61,292 nt of DNA, taken from contig CASAUJ010000004.1 of the NCBI GenBank assembly GCA_949118805.1, forward strand, positions 1-61,292. The letters are read 5' to 3'. A program made the translations under genes and the position numbers. This document shows, piece by piece, positions 8,266-15,555 of the stretch. A model generated the notes under the pieces. It saw only the letters and a list, made by a program, of their open reading frames with translations. It was not told the origin of the DNA and searched no databases. This stretch comes from an uncultured Clostridia bacterium. GTDB lineage: Bacteria > Bacillota > Clostridia > TANB77 > CAG-508. How positions within the stretch are numbered: the first letter of the stretch is position 1; each line of letters starts with the position of its first letter.

Positions 8266-9117
8266 ATGATTCGTTTAGTAGCAAGTGATATGGATGGTAC
8301 TATTGTAGGAGAAAACAATACAGTAACAGCTGAGAACCGAAAGGCAATTCAAGATATGAAACAATCTCATATTGATTTTACAATTTGTACAGGAAAACCA
8401 TATTCTATGATGAAGAGCTTTTGTCAAGAGTTACAAGCTAGTTATGGGATTTTTGGAAATGGAAATCAAATTATTGACTTAAAGACAGGGAAAGAAATTT
8501 TTCGAAAAACTTTATCACAAGAAGAAGTGAATACTTGTATGGAAATGGCTAAAAAGGAAAATTTACACCTTCATTTTTATACAGAAAATGAGTTAATAAC
8601 TCCTAAATTGATGTATATGGATTTAAGAAATTTTCGATTAAAAGATTCTATTTTTCCAAGTGATTTGAATTTTAAGATCGTTTCTGATTTAGAACAATAT
8701 ATAAAAAAAGAAAATCCAACCGTTTTTAAATTAGTTATTTCTAGTCTTACGAGTTTAGCTAAATTAGAAGAAAAATTGAAACAAACTATGAACTTAACAA
8801 TTTATCGTATAAAAAAAGAAAAACAATATAGAGATCGAGTCATTAATAAAGAATATGAATATTTAGATATTACTCCTAATAAAACGAATAAAAGTGAGGC
8901 TCTTTCGATTCTTTCTAAATACTTAGAAATTTCTTCATCAGAGGTTATGGCAATAGGAGACAATTTGAATGATATTGATATGCTTCAAAGTTCAGGAGTA
9001 GGAGTAGCAGTGGCAAATGCTTATGAAGCAGTAAAACAGGTGGCTACTTATACTACTATGAATAATGTAGATCATAGCGGATTTGCAGAAGCGGTTTATA
9101 AATATATATCTTTTTAA
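8266..9117 (+). CDS. Cof-type HAD-IIB phosphatase
   Basis: Cytosolic haloacid-dehalogenase hydrolase of the Cof/YidA type, which dephosphorylates sugar phosphates and related metabolites. Motif I is DMDGTIVGEN (nucleophile and general acid aspartates near residues 8 and 10). Motif II lies in DFTICTGKPY, the motif III lysine in NKTNKSEAL, and motif IV is GDNLNDIDML near residue 230. The C2 cap lies between motifs II and III. It has 283 residues, the usual size. It stands alone between a promoter and a bidirectional terminator. The substrate cannot be told from sequence. Confidence 0.93.
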   Translation: MIRLVASDMDGTIVGENNTVTAENRKAIQDMKQSHIDFTICTGKPYSMMKSFCQELQASYGIFGNGNQIIDLKTGKEIFRKTLSQEEVNTCMEMAKKENLHLHFYTENELITPKLMYMDLRNFRLKDSIFPSDLNFKIVSDLEQYIKKENPTVFKLVISSLTSLAKLEEKLKQTMNLTIYRIKKEKQYRDRVINKEYEYLDITPNKTNKSEALSILSKYLEISSSEVMAIGDNLNDIDMLQSSGVGVAVANAYEAVKQVATYTTMNNVDHSGFAEAVYKYISF

Positions 9118-9123
9118 AAAATA

Positions 9124-9171
9124 AAAATGTGAAACAAAATAGAAAAAGTTTCTAGAAATGTTTCACATTTT
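9124..9171. terminator. Bidirectional terminator
   Basis: AAAATGTGAAACA pairs with TGTTTCACATTTT (13 pairs) around a 22-base loop, with A/T runs on both sides. It separates the convergent HAD phosphatase and dacF-like genes. Confidence 0.82.
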
Positions 9172-9184
9172 ATGGTAAGAAATT

Positions 9185-10441
9185 TTAACTTCTTAATAAA
9201 TCAATCCAAGAATAAATCACTTTTTTTGTCATAGTGAACAAATTTAATTTTTCTACTTCATTTTTTGCAACAATATCAACGGTTGAAAGGGTTTTTCCAT
9301 CTAAGACAAAGGAAATTTCTCCTAATTTTTGTCCAGCTGAGATAGGAGCAGAAATGGAATCTTCTAAAATTAAATTTTGTTCTATGTTTTTTTCTTTTCC
9401 TTTTTCAATCAAAGTACCTGCCTGTTCACTTAAGATAGCATCAACGTGAGTGGAAACACCTTTGGTAACAGATAGAGATTTAACAAGTTCTTCTTTTTTA
9501 CCAAATTGTTTAAAAGAGAAAGTATGAAAACCATAATCAAGTAATTTTTGTGCTTCTGCAAAACGAACTTTGGTAGAAGGAGCCTTCATAATAACTGCAA
9601 TTAAAGAGAGATCATCACGTGTAGCACTAGCTGATAAATTATATAGAGCTAAACCAGTAGAACCAGTCTTTAATCCAGTGATTCCTTTATAACTACGAAT
9701 AAGTTTATTGGTGTTAGTTAATTCGGATTTTCCATCACGTAAAGTATCAGACCAAATTGTAGTATATTTTGTTATTTGTGGATGTTTGTTTAATAATTCT
9801 TTTGACATAAGAGCAATATCATAGCTTGAAGTAAGATGTCCATCTTCATCTAAACCATGGCAATTTTTAAATGTGGTATCTTTCATTCCTAATTGTTTTG
9901 CTTTATCATTCATCATTTGTACGAACCCTTCTTCTGAACCACCGATATATTCTGCCATAGCTACAACACAATCATTGGCAGAAGCTACACATATAGCTTT
10001 TAGCATTTCTTCTACACTTAATGTTTCTCGTGGATCAAGCCAAATTTGAGAACCTCCCATGGAAGCAGCATTTTCACTACAAGGAATAGAATCATTGAAA
10101 GAGATTGTTCCAGCATCAAGAGCTTCCATAATTAATAATAGACTCATTACTTTGGTAACAGAAGCAGGATGTAAAGGTTCATGACAATTTTGTTCATACA
10201 AAACTTGCCCAGTTGTTTGCTCAATTAGAATAGCAGAAGGTGATTCTAAATGGAAAGAATTTGAATTGTCTTTTTGGGAATCGGCTTCTATGTTACTGGA
10301 AGAAGTTGAATTTACACTAACAGGAGTAGAAATACTAGAGGACCAAACATAGCTAGTTTCTTCCGCAAAACAAGATCTGGTAAAAGGAAAAAGAAAGGTA
10401 AAAATAAGACCAAAGGAAATCAATATTTTTAATTTAGGCAT
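9185..10441 (-). CDS. D-alanyl-D-alanine carboxypeptidase (DacF/PBP5 type)
   Basis: Penicillin-binding protein that trims the terminal D-Ala of peptidoglycan pentapeptides; the DacF branch acts on spore cortex. A signal peptide covers residues about 1-26 (MPKLKILISFGLIFTFLF, ending CFA). Catalytic motifs: SVTK (S-x-x-K), SAN (S-x-N) and KTG in GLKTGSTG. A PBP5-like C-terminal beta domain and a hydrophobic/amphipathic tail (LFTMTKKVIYSWIDLL) follow. It has 418 residues. The ATG has GGAGGGA eight bases upstream. It is divergent from the next gene. Confidence 0.95.
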   Translation of the reverse strand: MPKLKILISFGLIFTFLFPFTRSCFAEETSYVWSSSISTPVSVNSTSSSNIEADSQKDNSNSFHLESPSAILIEQTTGQVLYEQNCHEPLHPASVTKVMSLLLIMEALDAGTISFNDSIPCSENAASMGGSQIWLDPRETLSVEEMLKAICVASANDCVVAMAEYIGGSEEGFVQMMNDKAKQLGMKDTTFKNCHGLDEDGHLTSSYDIALMSKELLNKHPQITKYTTIWSDTLRDGKSELTNTNKLIRSYKGITGLKTGSTGLALYNLSASATRDDLSLIAVIMKAPSTKVRFAEAQKLLDYGFHTFSFKQFGKKEELVKSLSVTKGVSTHVDAILSEQAGTLIEKGKEKNIEQNLILEDSISAPISAGQKLGEISFVLDGKTLSTVDIVAKNEVEKLNLFTMTKKVIYSWIDLLRS

Positions 10442-10565
10442 AAAAATCCCTCCAATTATTACTTGAATATATTCATAAAATAAAAAAATATGTTATAGTT
10501 GAAAAAGAAATCGTTTTATGATAAACTGAAAAACGTGAAAAAGAAGAAAGAAGATGAAATAAAAA

Positions 10566-11649
10566 ATGGTGATAGATGAAGAAGAAAAATCAAAAAAGAG
10601 AGGGTATGGTTTAGATGCTTATTATGAAGAAGAACAAGAAGAACTAAGAAAAAAAATAAAGAAAAAAGGAAAAAAAACAAGGAAGAAAAAATCTGGAAAA
10701 CAAAGAATTTTTTTCTGGATAAAAGTTTGTTTAATTATATTTATTTTAGGAATGATAGGAATTTTCTTATTTTTCAAAACCAACTTATTTCAAAAATATA
10801 AAGAAATGTGGGTACAAACAGCAATGACTACGATGCGACATCAATATTTAGCAACCTGGTTCTTATCAGAGGAAGAAATTGCAGAAATTATGAAAAAATT
10901 AGAAGTAGAAAATAATGAAAATTCAGATTCGAATGATATCCGTGTAGGAGAAGGGAATAAAAAAGATAAGGAGATTAAGGTTGAAAAGATAACAGGAAAA
11001 GGGTATGTTGGATTTGTTATGATTGTTCCCGACGCTTCTAAGGTAAAATTAGTAGATGGAAGATTATCACGGTAGAGGTTCTAAGTTAAGTGAAATTGTC
11101 AAAAAACAGGATGCCATAGGAGGTATTAATGCGGGGGGATTTTCAGATCCAGAAGGAAAAGGAGCAGGAAATATTTTAATTGATGCTGTTATCATGAACA
11201 AAAAAATGTTACATGGTAATCAATCGACAAGATATAGTCTAATTGGATTAAGTGAAGAAGGAAAATTGATATTAGGCAAATATAATTATCAAGAAGCCAT
11301 CCAGGCAGGAATTGAATCAGCAGTTGAGTTTGGACCTTTTTTAATTGTAAATGGAAAAAATCAAATTAAAAATGCTACTTCAGGAGGAATTCATCCAAGA
11401 ATGGCAATTGGACAAAAAAAGGATGGAACCATGATATTGGTATCGATTGATGGAAGACAACCAGGATATAGCATAGGCACCAATTATTTAGAGTTACAAA
11501 ATATTTTTGAAAGGTATGAAGCTTATAATGCAGCAAATTTAGACGGAGGATCTTCTGCTACTATGTATTATAAAGGAAAAGTGGTAAATAAAACTTCTAC
11601 TCCAATGGGAGAAAGATATTTACCAAATGCTTTTATTATTGAAAAATAA
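10566..11649 (+). CDS. Phosphodiester glycosidase (NAGPA) family protein, with CGG +1 shift
   Basis: Membrane-anchored protein with a C-terminal phosphodiester-glycosidase domain (DUF2233/NAGPA fold) of a type found in bacterial surface proteins. A very basic N-terminus is followed by a membrane helix (residues about 57-77), then the domain with GGINAGGFSDPEG, GIHPRMAIGQ, DGRQPGYS and NLDGGSSATMYY. The first frame ends LSR-stop: TCA, CGG (11070-11072), TAG. Dropping the C gives LSGRGSKLSEIVKK and an open frame to 11649, 360 residues. The natural substrate is unknown. The start codon is uncertain because the RBS is weak. Confidence 0.87.
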
Positions 11650-11656
11650 AGAAGGG

Positions 11657-11703
11657 CAGTAACCATTACAGGAGAGAAATTAAAGTAGTGGTTACTGTTT
11701 TTT
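11657..11703 (+). terminator. Terminator of the glycosidase-family gene
   Basis: CAGTAACCA pairs with TGGTTACTG, followed by six T. It lies within the 3' end of the convergent vanW-like gene. Confidence 0.75.
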
Positions 11704-12368
11704 GATCAGTAGTAGCTAATATTTTTATGTCATGCCCAGAGTCATTTCTAAATTTTAGATCATAACTACCATAAGCAACGGCAGCATCTTTTCCTTTTTC
11801 AATGTAAGGAACATAATTGCTATGTGCATGTCTTTCTGTAACAACTAGACTAGGAACATTTAATAGGGCATTGTATAAAGTAGAACTAATTTGACAATTT
11901 CCGTCCACCTAATCCTTTTTTCTTATTTCCGTCTTTATCAAAAATATCAGCTTTTTCATAACCTTTGCTAGTGGAAGCTTGTCCTACTGTTTGACAGAAG
12001 GAAAAAGTTTCTCCATTTTTTACAATTGTTTCATTTAATGTGTTGCAAGTAATAGAAACATTATTTTGTCTTGCTGGATCATTGGAATAAATTTTGGTTG
12101 TAAAAGTAGCAATTTGTTCTTCTGCTTTAGGTTTGTTTGCGTTTTCTGATTCGTTAATACCTTTTCTTATTTCATTTGTAGTATTTTGTTTTTCAGAAGT
12201 AGAAGTTGATGAAGCAGAAGAATTAGTACTTGAAGTTCGATTGGTTTCATAATTGTTTTGTGTCATATTAGAATTTGAAGAATTTGTGTTCTTAAGATAA
12301 AAGAAAATACCAACTCCAATTATCAAAGCAAAAATCAGGATAAAAATTATCCAACTTTTTTTATTCAT
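11666..12368 (-). CDS. VanW family protein, with CGG +1 shift
   Basis: Surface protein with a VanW domain, found in many Clostridia and of uncertain function. An N-terminal membrane helix (residues about 5-25) is followed by a Ser/Thr/Asn-rich linker (25-75). The VanW domain then runs from IATFTTKIYSNDPARQNN through NGETFSFCQTVGQAS to GGGNCQISSTLYNALL. The last motif is the family hallmark GGGxCQxSSTLYNA. In the DNA its third glycine is split by an extra C (zero-frame CGG at 11903-11901 on the minus strand). Without a shift the protein ends RKLSN after the first two glycines. The restored protein has 233 residues. Confidence 0.92.
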
Positions 12369-12411
12369 TTTAAATCACCAAAGATAGTGTAACCAAAAAC
12401 ATCTGAAATTA

Positions 12412-12440
12412 TTGACAATTTTTTAAAATAACGGTATAAT
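12412..12440 (+). promoter_or_regulatory. Promoter of small membrane protein gene
   Basis: Exact TTGACA and TATAAT with a 17-base spacer, 33 bases before the ATG at 12474. Confidence 0.85.
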
Positions 12441-12473
12441 TAATAGGTATTATTTTGAAAAAGGAGAAACGTC

Positions 12474-12638
12474 ATGATAAAAAAACATTGGAAACGAATA
12501 GGATTGTTAATTTTGATTGTAGCTTGCATTTTTAATGTAATGGGAAAATTAATTCATAAGCTTTCCTTAAACAAAGAAATGCTTTATTCTGCACAATATA
12601 TGTATGAAGAACAACAAAATCAACAAAATCAAAAATAA
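12474..12638 (+). CDS. Small single-pass membrane protein, 54 residues
   Basis: Unrecognised small protein. It has a basic start (MIKKHWKR), one hydrophobic segment at residues 9-25 (IGLLILIVACIFNVMG) and a hydrophilic tail rich in Gln and Asn (YEEQQNQQNQ). Support for expression comes from a consensus promoter, AAGGAG seven bases before the ATG and a clean stop. It sits just ahead of rpmE, which has its own promoter. No function can be assigned. Confidence 0.7.
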   Translation: MIKKHWKRIGLLILIVACIFNVMGKLIHKLSLNKEMLYSAQYMYEEQQNQQNQK

Positions 12639-12641
12639 TAC

Positions 12642-12670
12642 TTGAAAATTAAGAAAAAATATGTTATGAT
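12642..12670 (+). promoter_or_regulatory. Promoter of rpmE
   Basis: TTGAAA and TATGAT with a 17-base spacer, 47 bases before the rpmE ATG. Confidence 0.7.
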
Positions 12671-12717
12671 AAAACACAGTCAAATTATTTTTAACACAAG
12701 AAAGAGGTGAACTTAAA

Positions 12718-12918
12718 ATGAAAGAAGGAATTCATCCAAACTATAATCAAACAACAATTACCTGTGCATGTGGTAATGTTTTAGAAGTTGGATCAACAAA
12801 AAAGGATTTAAAAGTAGATGTATGCTCAAAATGTCATCCATATTGGACGGGTAATTTAAGACAAGAAACAGTTGGTGGTAGAGCTGATAAATTCAAGAAA
12901 AAATATGGTCTTGCTTAA
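12718..12918 (+). CDS. rpmE: 50S ribosomal protein L31
   Basis: Bacterial L31 at the central protuberance of the large subunit, bridging to the small subunit. It has 66 residues starting MKEGIHPNYNQTTITCACGN. The CxC pair (residues 16, 18) and the CSKCHP pair make it the zinc-binding C+ type. The ending GGRADKFKKKYG is typical. RBS AGAGGTGA stands 8 bases upstream. It has its own promoter and terminator. A zinc-free paralogue is not in the window. Confidence 0.97.
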   Translation: MKEGIHPNYNQTTITCACGNVLEVGSTKKDLKVDVCSKCHPYWTGNLRQETVGGRADKFKKKYGLA

Positions 12919-12935
12919 AAGACAAAAGAAAATAG

Positions 12936-12971
12936 AATGTATGGAACTTTTTGAGTTCTGTACATTTTTTT
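12936..12971 (+). terminator. Terminator after rpmE
   Basis: AATGTATGGAACT pairs with AGTTCTGTACATT (two wobble pairs) around a 5-base loop, then seven T. Confidence 0.88.
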
Positions 12972-13130
12972 GTTGTATTTAAAAGATTTTTTTATGTCTA
13001 CATATTGTCTATAATAAAAATTACACAGGTCAAATTATGAAAACTTAATGATACATATTTTGCTTCATGGTAGAATGAAACTATTCAAAAAGGGAAAAAT
13101 ACAAAAACAAAAGATGAGGGGAAAAGGAAC

Positions 13131-13481
13131 GTGAGAAAGGGAAAGCAAGCTTTCAGTAGAGAAATTACACTAATTGTATTAGTGATAACAATTATCGTGC
13201 TTTTAATTTTAGCAGGTGTCACAATTGCGATGTTAAAAGGAGAAGGTGGCATTTTAAATAAAGCGAAAACAGCAACAAGTTCACAAGAAGAACAAGAAGC
13301 AAGAGAGAAATTAGAACTTGTGTTACAAGATCTGATTATTAGTAAACGTACCGATTCTACTTATAATGAAGATAAATATATCAATGTAGCCATAGAAAAA
13401 GAAGAGATGACAATAATAGAAGATATTGTAATCGTAGACGGATGGCAATTTGAAATGGATAGAAGTTTTATCTTAAAATGA
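13131..13481 (+). CDS. Prepilin-like small protein with altered cleavage site
   Basis: Protein of 116 residues with the type-IV-prepilin-like N-terminal helix seen in four other genes of the window: ITLIVLVITIIVLLILAGV followed by GEGGILNKAK. In the others the helix is preceded by Gly (GITLIALV), the residue prepilin peptidase needs at -1. Here it is Glu (REITLIVLV), so processing may fail or the protein may stay as a membrane anchor. The C-terminal part is short, charged and predicted helical, and no domain is recognised. Start is GTG at 13131 with GAGGGG upstream. It stands alone between terminators. Confidence 0.75.
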   Translation: MRKGKQAFSREITLIVLVITIIVLLILAGVTIAMLKGEGGILNKAKTATSSQEEQEAREKLELVLQDLIISKRTDSTYNEDKYINVAIEKEEMTIIEDIVIVDGWQFEMDRSFILK

Positions 13482-13528
13482 AAACAAGAAGAGAAAAAAT
13501 AGAAATTGAATGAGAAATTATCTTAAAG

Positions 13529-13556
13529 ATAGCAACAAAGTGAGTTGCTATTTTTT
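13529..13556 (+). terminator. Terminator after prepilin-like gene
   Basis: ATAGCAAC pairs with GTTGCTAT around a 7-base loop, followed by six T. Confidence 0.88.
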
Positions 13557-13616
13557 CGTTAATGTGGTAAGATAATGCTAGTAAATTTCAGAATAAGAAG
13601 GAGAAGCAAAAATAGA

Positions 13617-15020
13617 ATGAACCCAATAGAAGAACAAAAACAATATATGAAAGAAGTAAAAGAATATCATCAAAATAAAAAATTAAAATATTTAATTCTA
13701 ACAATGGGATGTCAATTAAATGAGAATGATTCTGAAAAATTAAGTGGAATGCTAGAAGAAATGGGATATGAAGAAACTGAAAATCAGAAAGAAGCAGATT
13801 TGATATTATTTAATACTTGTTGTGTTAGAGAAAATGCAGAAGATAAACTGTTTGGAAAACTAGGTGAACTAAAAAGATTAAAAGAAGAAAAAGGAATAAT
13901 CATCGCAATTGGTGGTTGTATGATGCAGGAAAAACATATTACAGATAAAATCAAAGAAAGTTATCCTTTTGTGGATCTTCTATTTGGAACCCATACTTTA
14001 TATAAATTTCCAGAAGATTTGTTAAAAGCTTTGAAAGAAAGAAGAAAGCTAGAAGATATTATTGATATAGAAGGAGAAATTCATGAAGGATTGCCTGTGA
14101 AAAGAAATAGTCAATTAAAAGCGTCTGTTACCATTATGAATGGCTGTAATAATTTTTGTAGTTATTGTATCGTTCCTTATGTTCGTGGAAGAGAAAGAAG
14201 TAGGCAACCAAAAGATATTATACAGGAAATAAAAGAATTAGCAAAAAAAGGATATCAAGAAATTATGTTGCTTGGACAAAATGTAAATTCTTATTTACGT
14301 GTAGAAAAAGAAAAAGGAATAGATTTTGAGGAATATGAAGGAGTTCACTCTTTTGCTACTTTATTAAGAGCTATTAATAAAATAGAAGGAATCCAAAGAA
14401 TTCGATTTGTATCACCTCATCCAAAGGATTTTACAGATGATGTAATTGATGCTATAGCAGAATGTGATAAAGTATGTAAATTGATTCATTTACCATTACA
14501 ATCTGGAAATACTAAGGTTTTAAAAGAAATGAATCGAAAATATACAAAAGAACAATATTTAGCATTAGCAGAAAAGATGAAAAAAGCGATTCCTAATTTA
14601 ACTTTGTCAACTGATATTATTGTAGGATTTCCTGGAGAAACAGAAGAGGAATTTGAGGATACCTTAGAGGTAGTAAGAAGATTAAAATTTGAACAAGTTT
14701 ATATGTTTCTTTATTCTAGAAGAGTGGGAACCCCAGGTGATAAAATGGAAAATCAAATTCCAGAACAACAAAAACATGAGAGATTTGATCGATTGAAGGC
14801 TTTGGTAGAAAGCCAAATTCAAGAGAATAATCAAAAATATTTAGGCACGATTCAAAAAGTTTTAGTAGAAGGAGAAAGCAAAAACAATGAGAACTTTTTA
14901 ACAGGGAGAACGGATAGTAATAAAGTAGTGATTTTTGAAGGTTCTCAAGATTTCATTGGAAAAATGCAGGATCTAAAGATTATTTCTGAACATATGTGGT
15001 ATTTAAAAGGAGAAGTGTAA
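13617..15020 (+). CDS. miaB: tRNA-2-methylthio-N6-dimethylallyladenosine synthase
   Basis: Radical-SAM methylthiotransferase that adds the 2-methylthio group to i6A37 in tRNAs reading UNN codons. The N-terminal UPF0004 domain carries three cluster cysteines (TMGCQLNENDSE, FNTCCVREN, IGGCMMQE). The radical SAM motif CNNFCSYC lies near residue 177 and is followed by VPYVRGRERSR. A TRAM domain (residues about 400-467) ends the protein. I prefer the ATG at 13617, giving MNPIEEQ; an in-frame ATG at 13575 would add 14 poorly conserved residues. The RBS is AAGGAG 13 bases upstream of 13617. The next gene starts directly after the stop. Confidence 0.95.
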   Translation: MNPIEEQKQYMKEVKEYHQNKKLKYLILTMGCQLNENDSEKLSGMLEEMGYEETENQKEADLILFNTCCVRENAEDKLFGKLGELKRLKEEKGIIIAIGGCMMQEKHITDKIKESYPFVDLLFGTHTLYKFPEDLLKALKERRKLEDIIDIEGEIHEGLPVKRNSQLKASVTIMNGCNNFCSYCIVPYVRGRERSRQPKDIIQEIKELAKKGYQEIMLLGQNVNSYLRVEKEKGIDFEEYEGVHSFATLLRAINKIEGIQRIRFVSPHPKDFTDDVIDAIAECDKVCKLIHLPLQSGNTKVLKEMNRKYTKEQYLALAEKMKKAIPNLTLSTDIIVGFPGETEEEFEDTLEVVRRLKFEQVYMFLYSRRVGTPGDKMENQIPEQQKHERFDRLKALVESQIQENNQKYLGTIQKVLVEGESKNNENFLTGRTDSNKVVIFEGSQDFIGKMQDLKIISEHMWYLKGEV

Positions 15021-15554
15021 ATGGAAGAAAATGAGAAAAGGATTAAACCAAGAGAATATTCTCATATTGATTATGAAGCATTGTTAATTTATGCGATGAA
15101 AAATCATATTTCAGTTGAAAAAGCGATAAAGGAGAATGGATTAACAATATCAAGAATAACAGTCAAAGAAATATAAAAAGAATGAAAGAAGAAGGGAACC
15201 AAGATCTTAGTGTAATCGAATTTTATCAAGATGTTTATGTTCCTAATTTTCAGAAACCAGAAATGCCAGAATATATCAAACACACAATTGATAGTTTTCC
15301 AGAAAGGCAAGTGAAAATGAAAAATGAATTCGAAGATTTGTATCATAAGTTATATCTCATGAATGAAATGGTAGAAGCATGTGGAGGGAATTTTGCAGAA
15401 GCAACGAGAAAGATTAACTCTGGTCAAACACGGATTAGGAGAAATCAAACCAATTTCGAGACAAGGATTAATGAAAAATGTCAATCGTTTTCGAAAAATA
15501 AGGAGCCAATTAGAAGAAAAAATAAAGGAAGAAAGAGAAGGAGAAGAGAAGTAA
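15021..15554 (+). CDS. Helix-turn-helix-like protein, two frame breaks
   Basis: Unrecognised protein fitted between miaB and mutS, starting at the base after the miaB stop. The first frame reads MEENEKRIKPREYSHIDYEA and continues through a helix-turn-helix-like segment (ISVEKAIKENGLTISRITVK) to a stop near 15175. A -1 change near 15165 (AAAGA where AAAAGA is expected) joins it to RNIKRMKEEGNQDLSVIEFY. That frame then meets CGG at 15431-15433; dropping its C yields TGLGEIKPISRQGLMKNVNR and a stop at 15552-15554, one base before mutS. The joined product is 177 residues. The CGG break follows the window-wide rule; the -1 break does not and may be an error or decay. Confidence 0.6.
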
Positions 15555-15555
15555 T

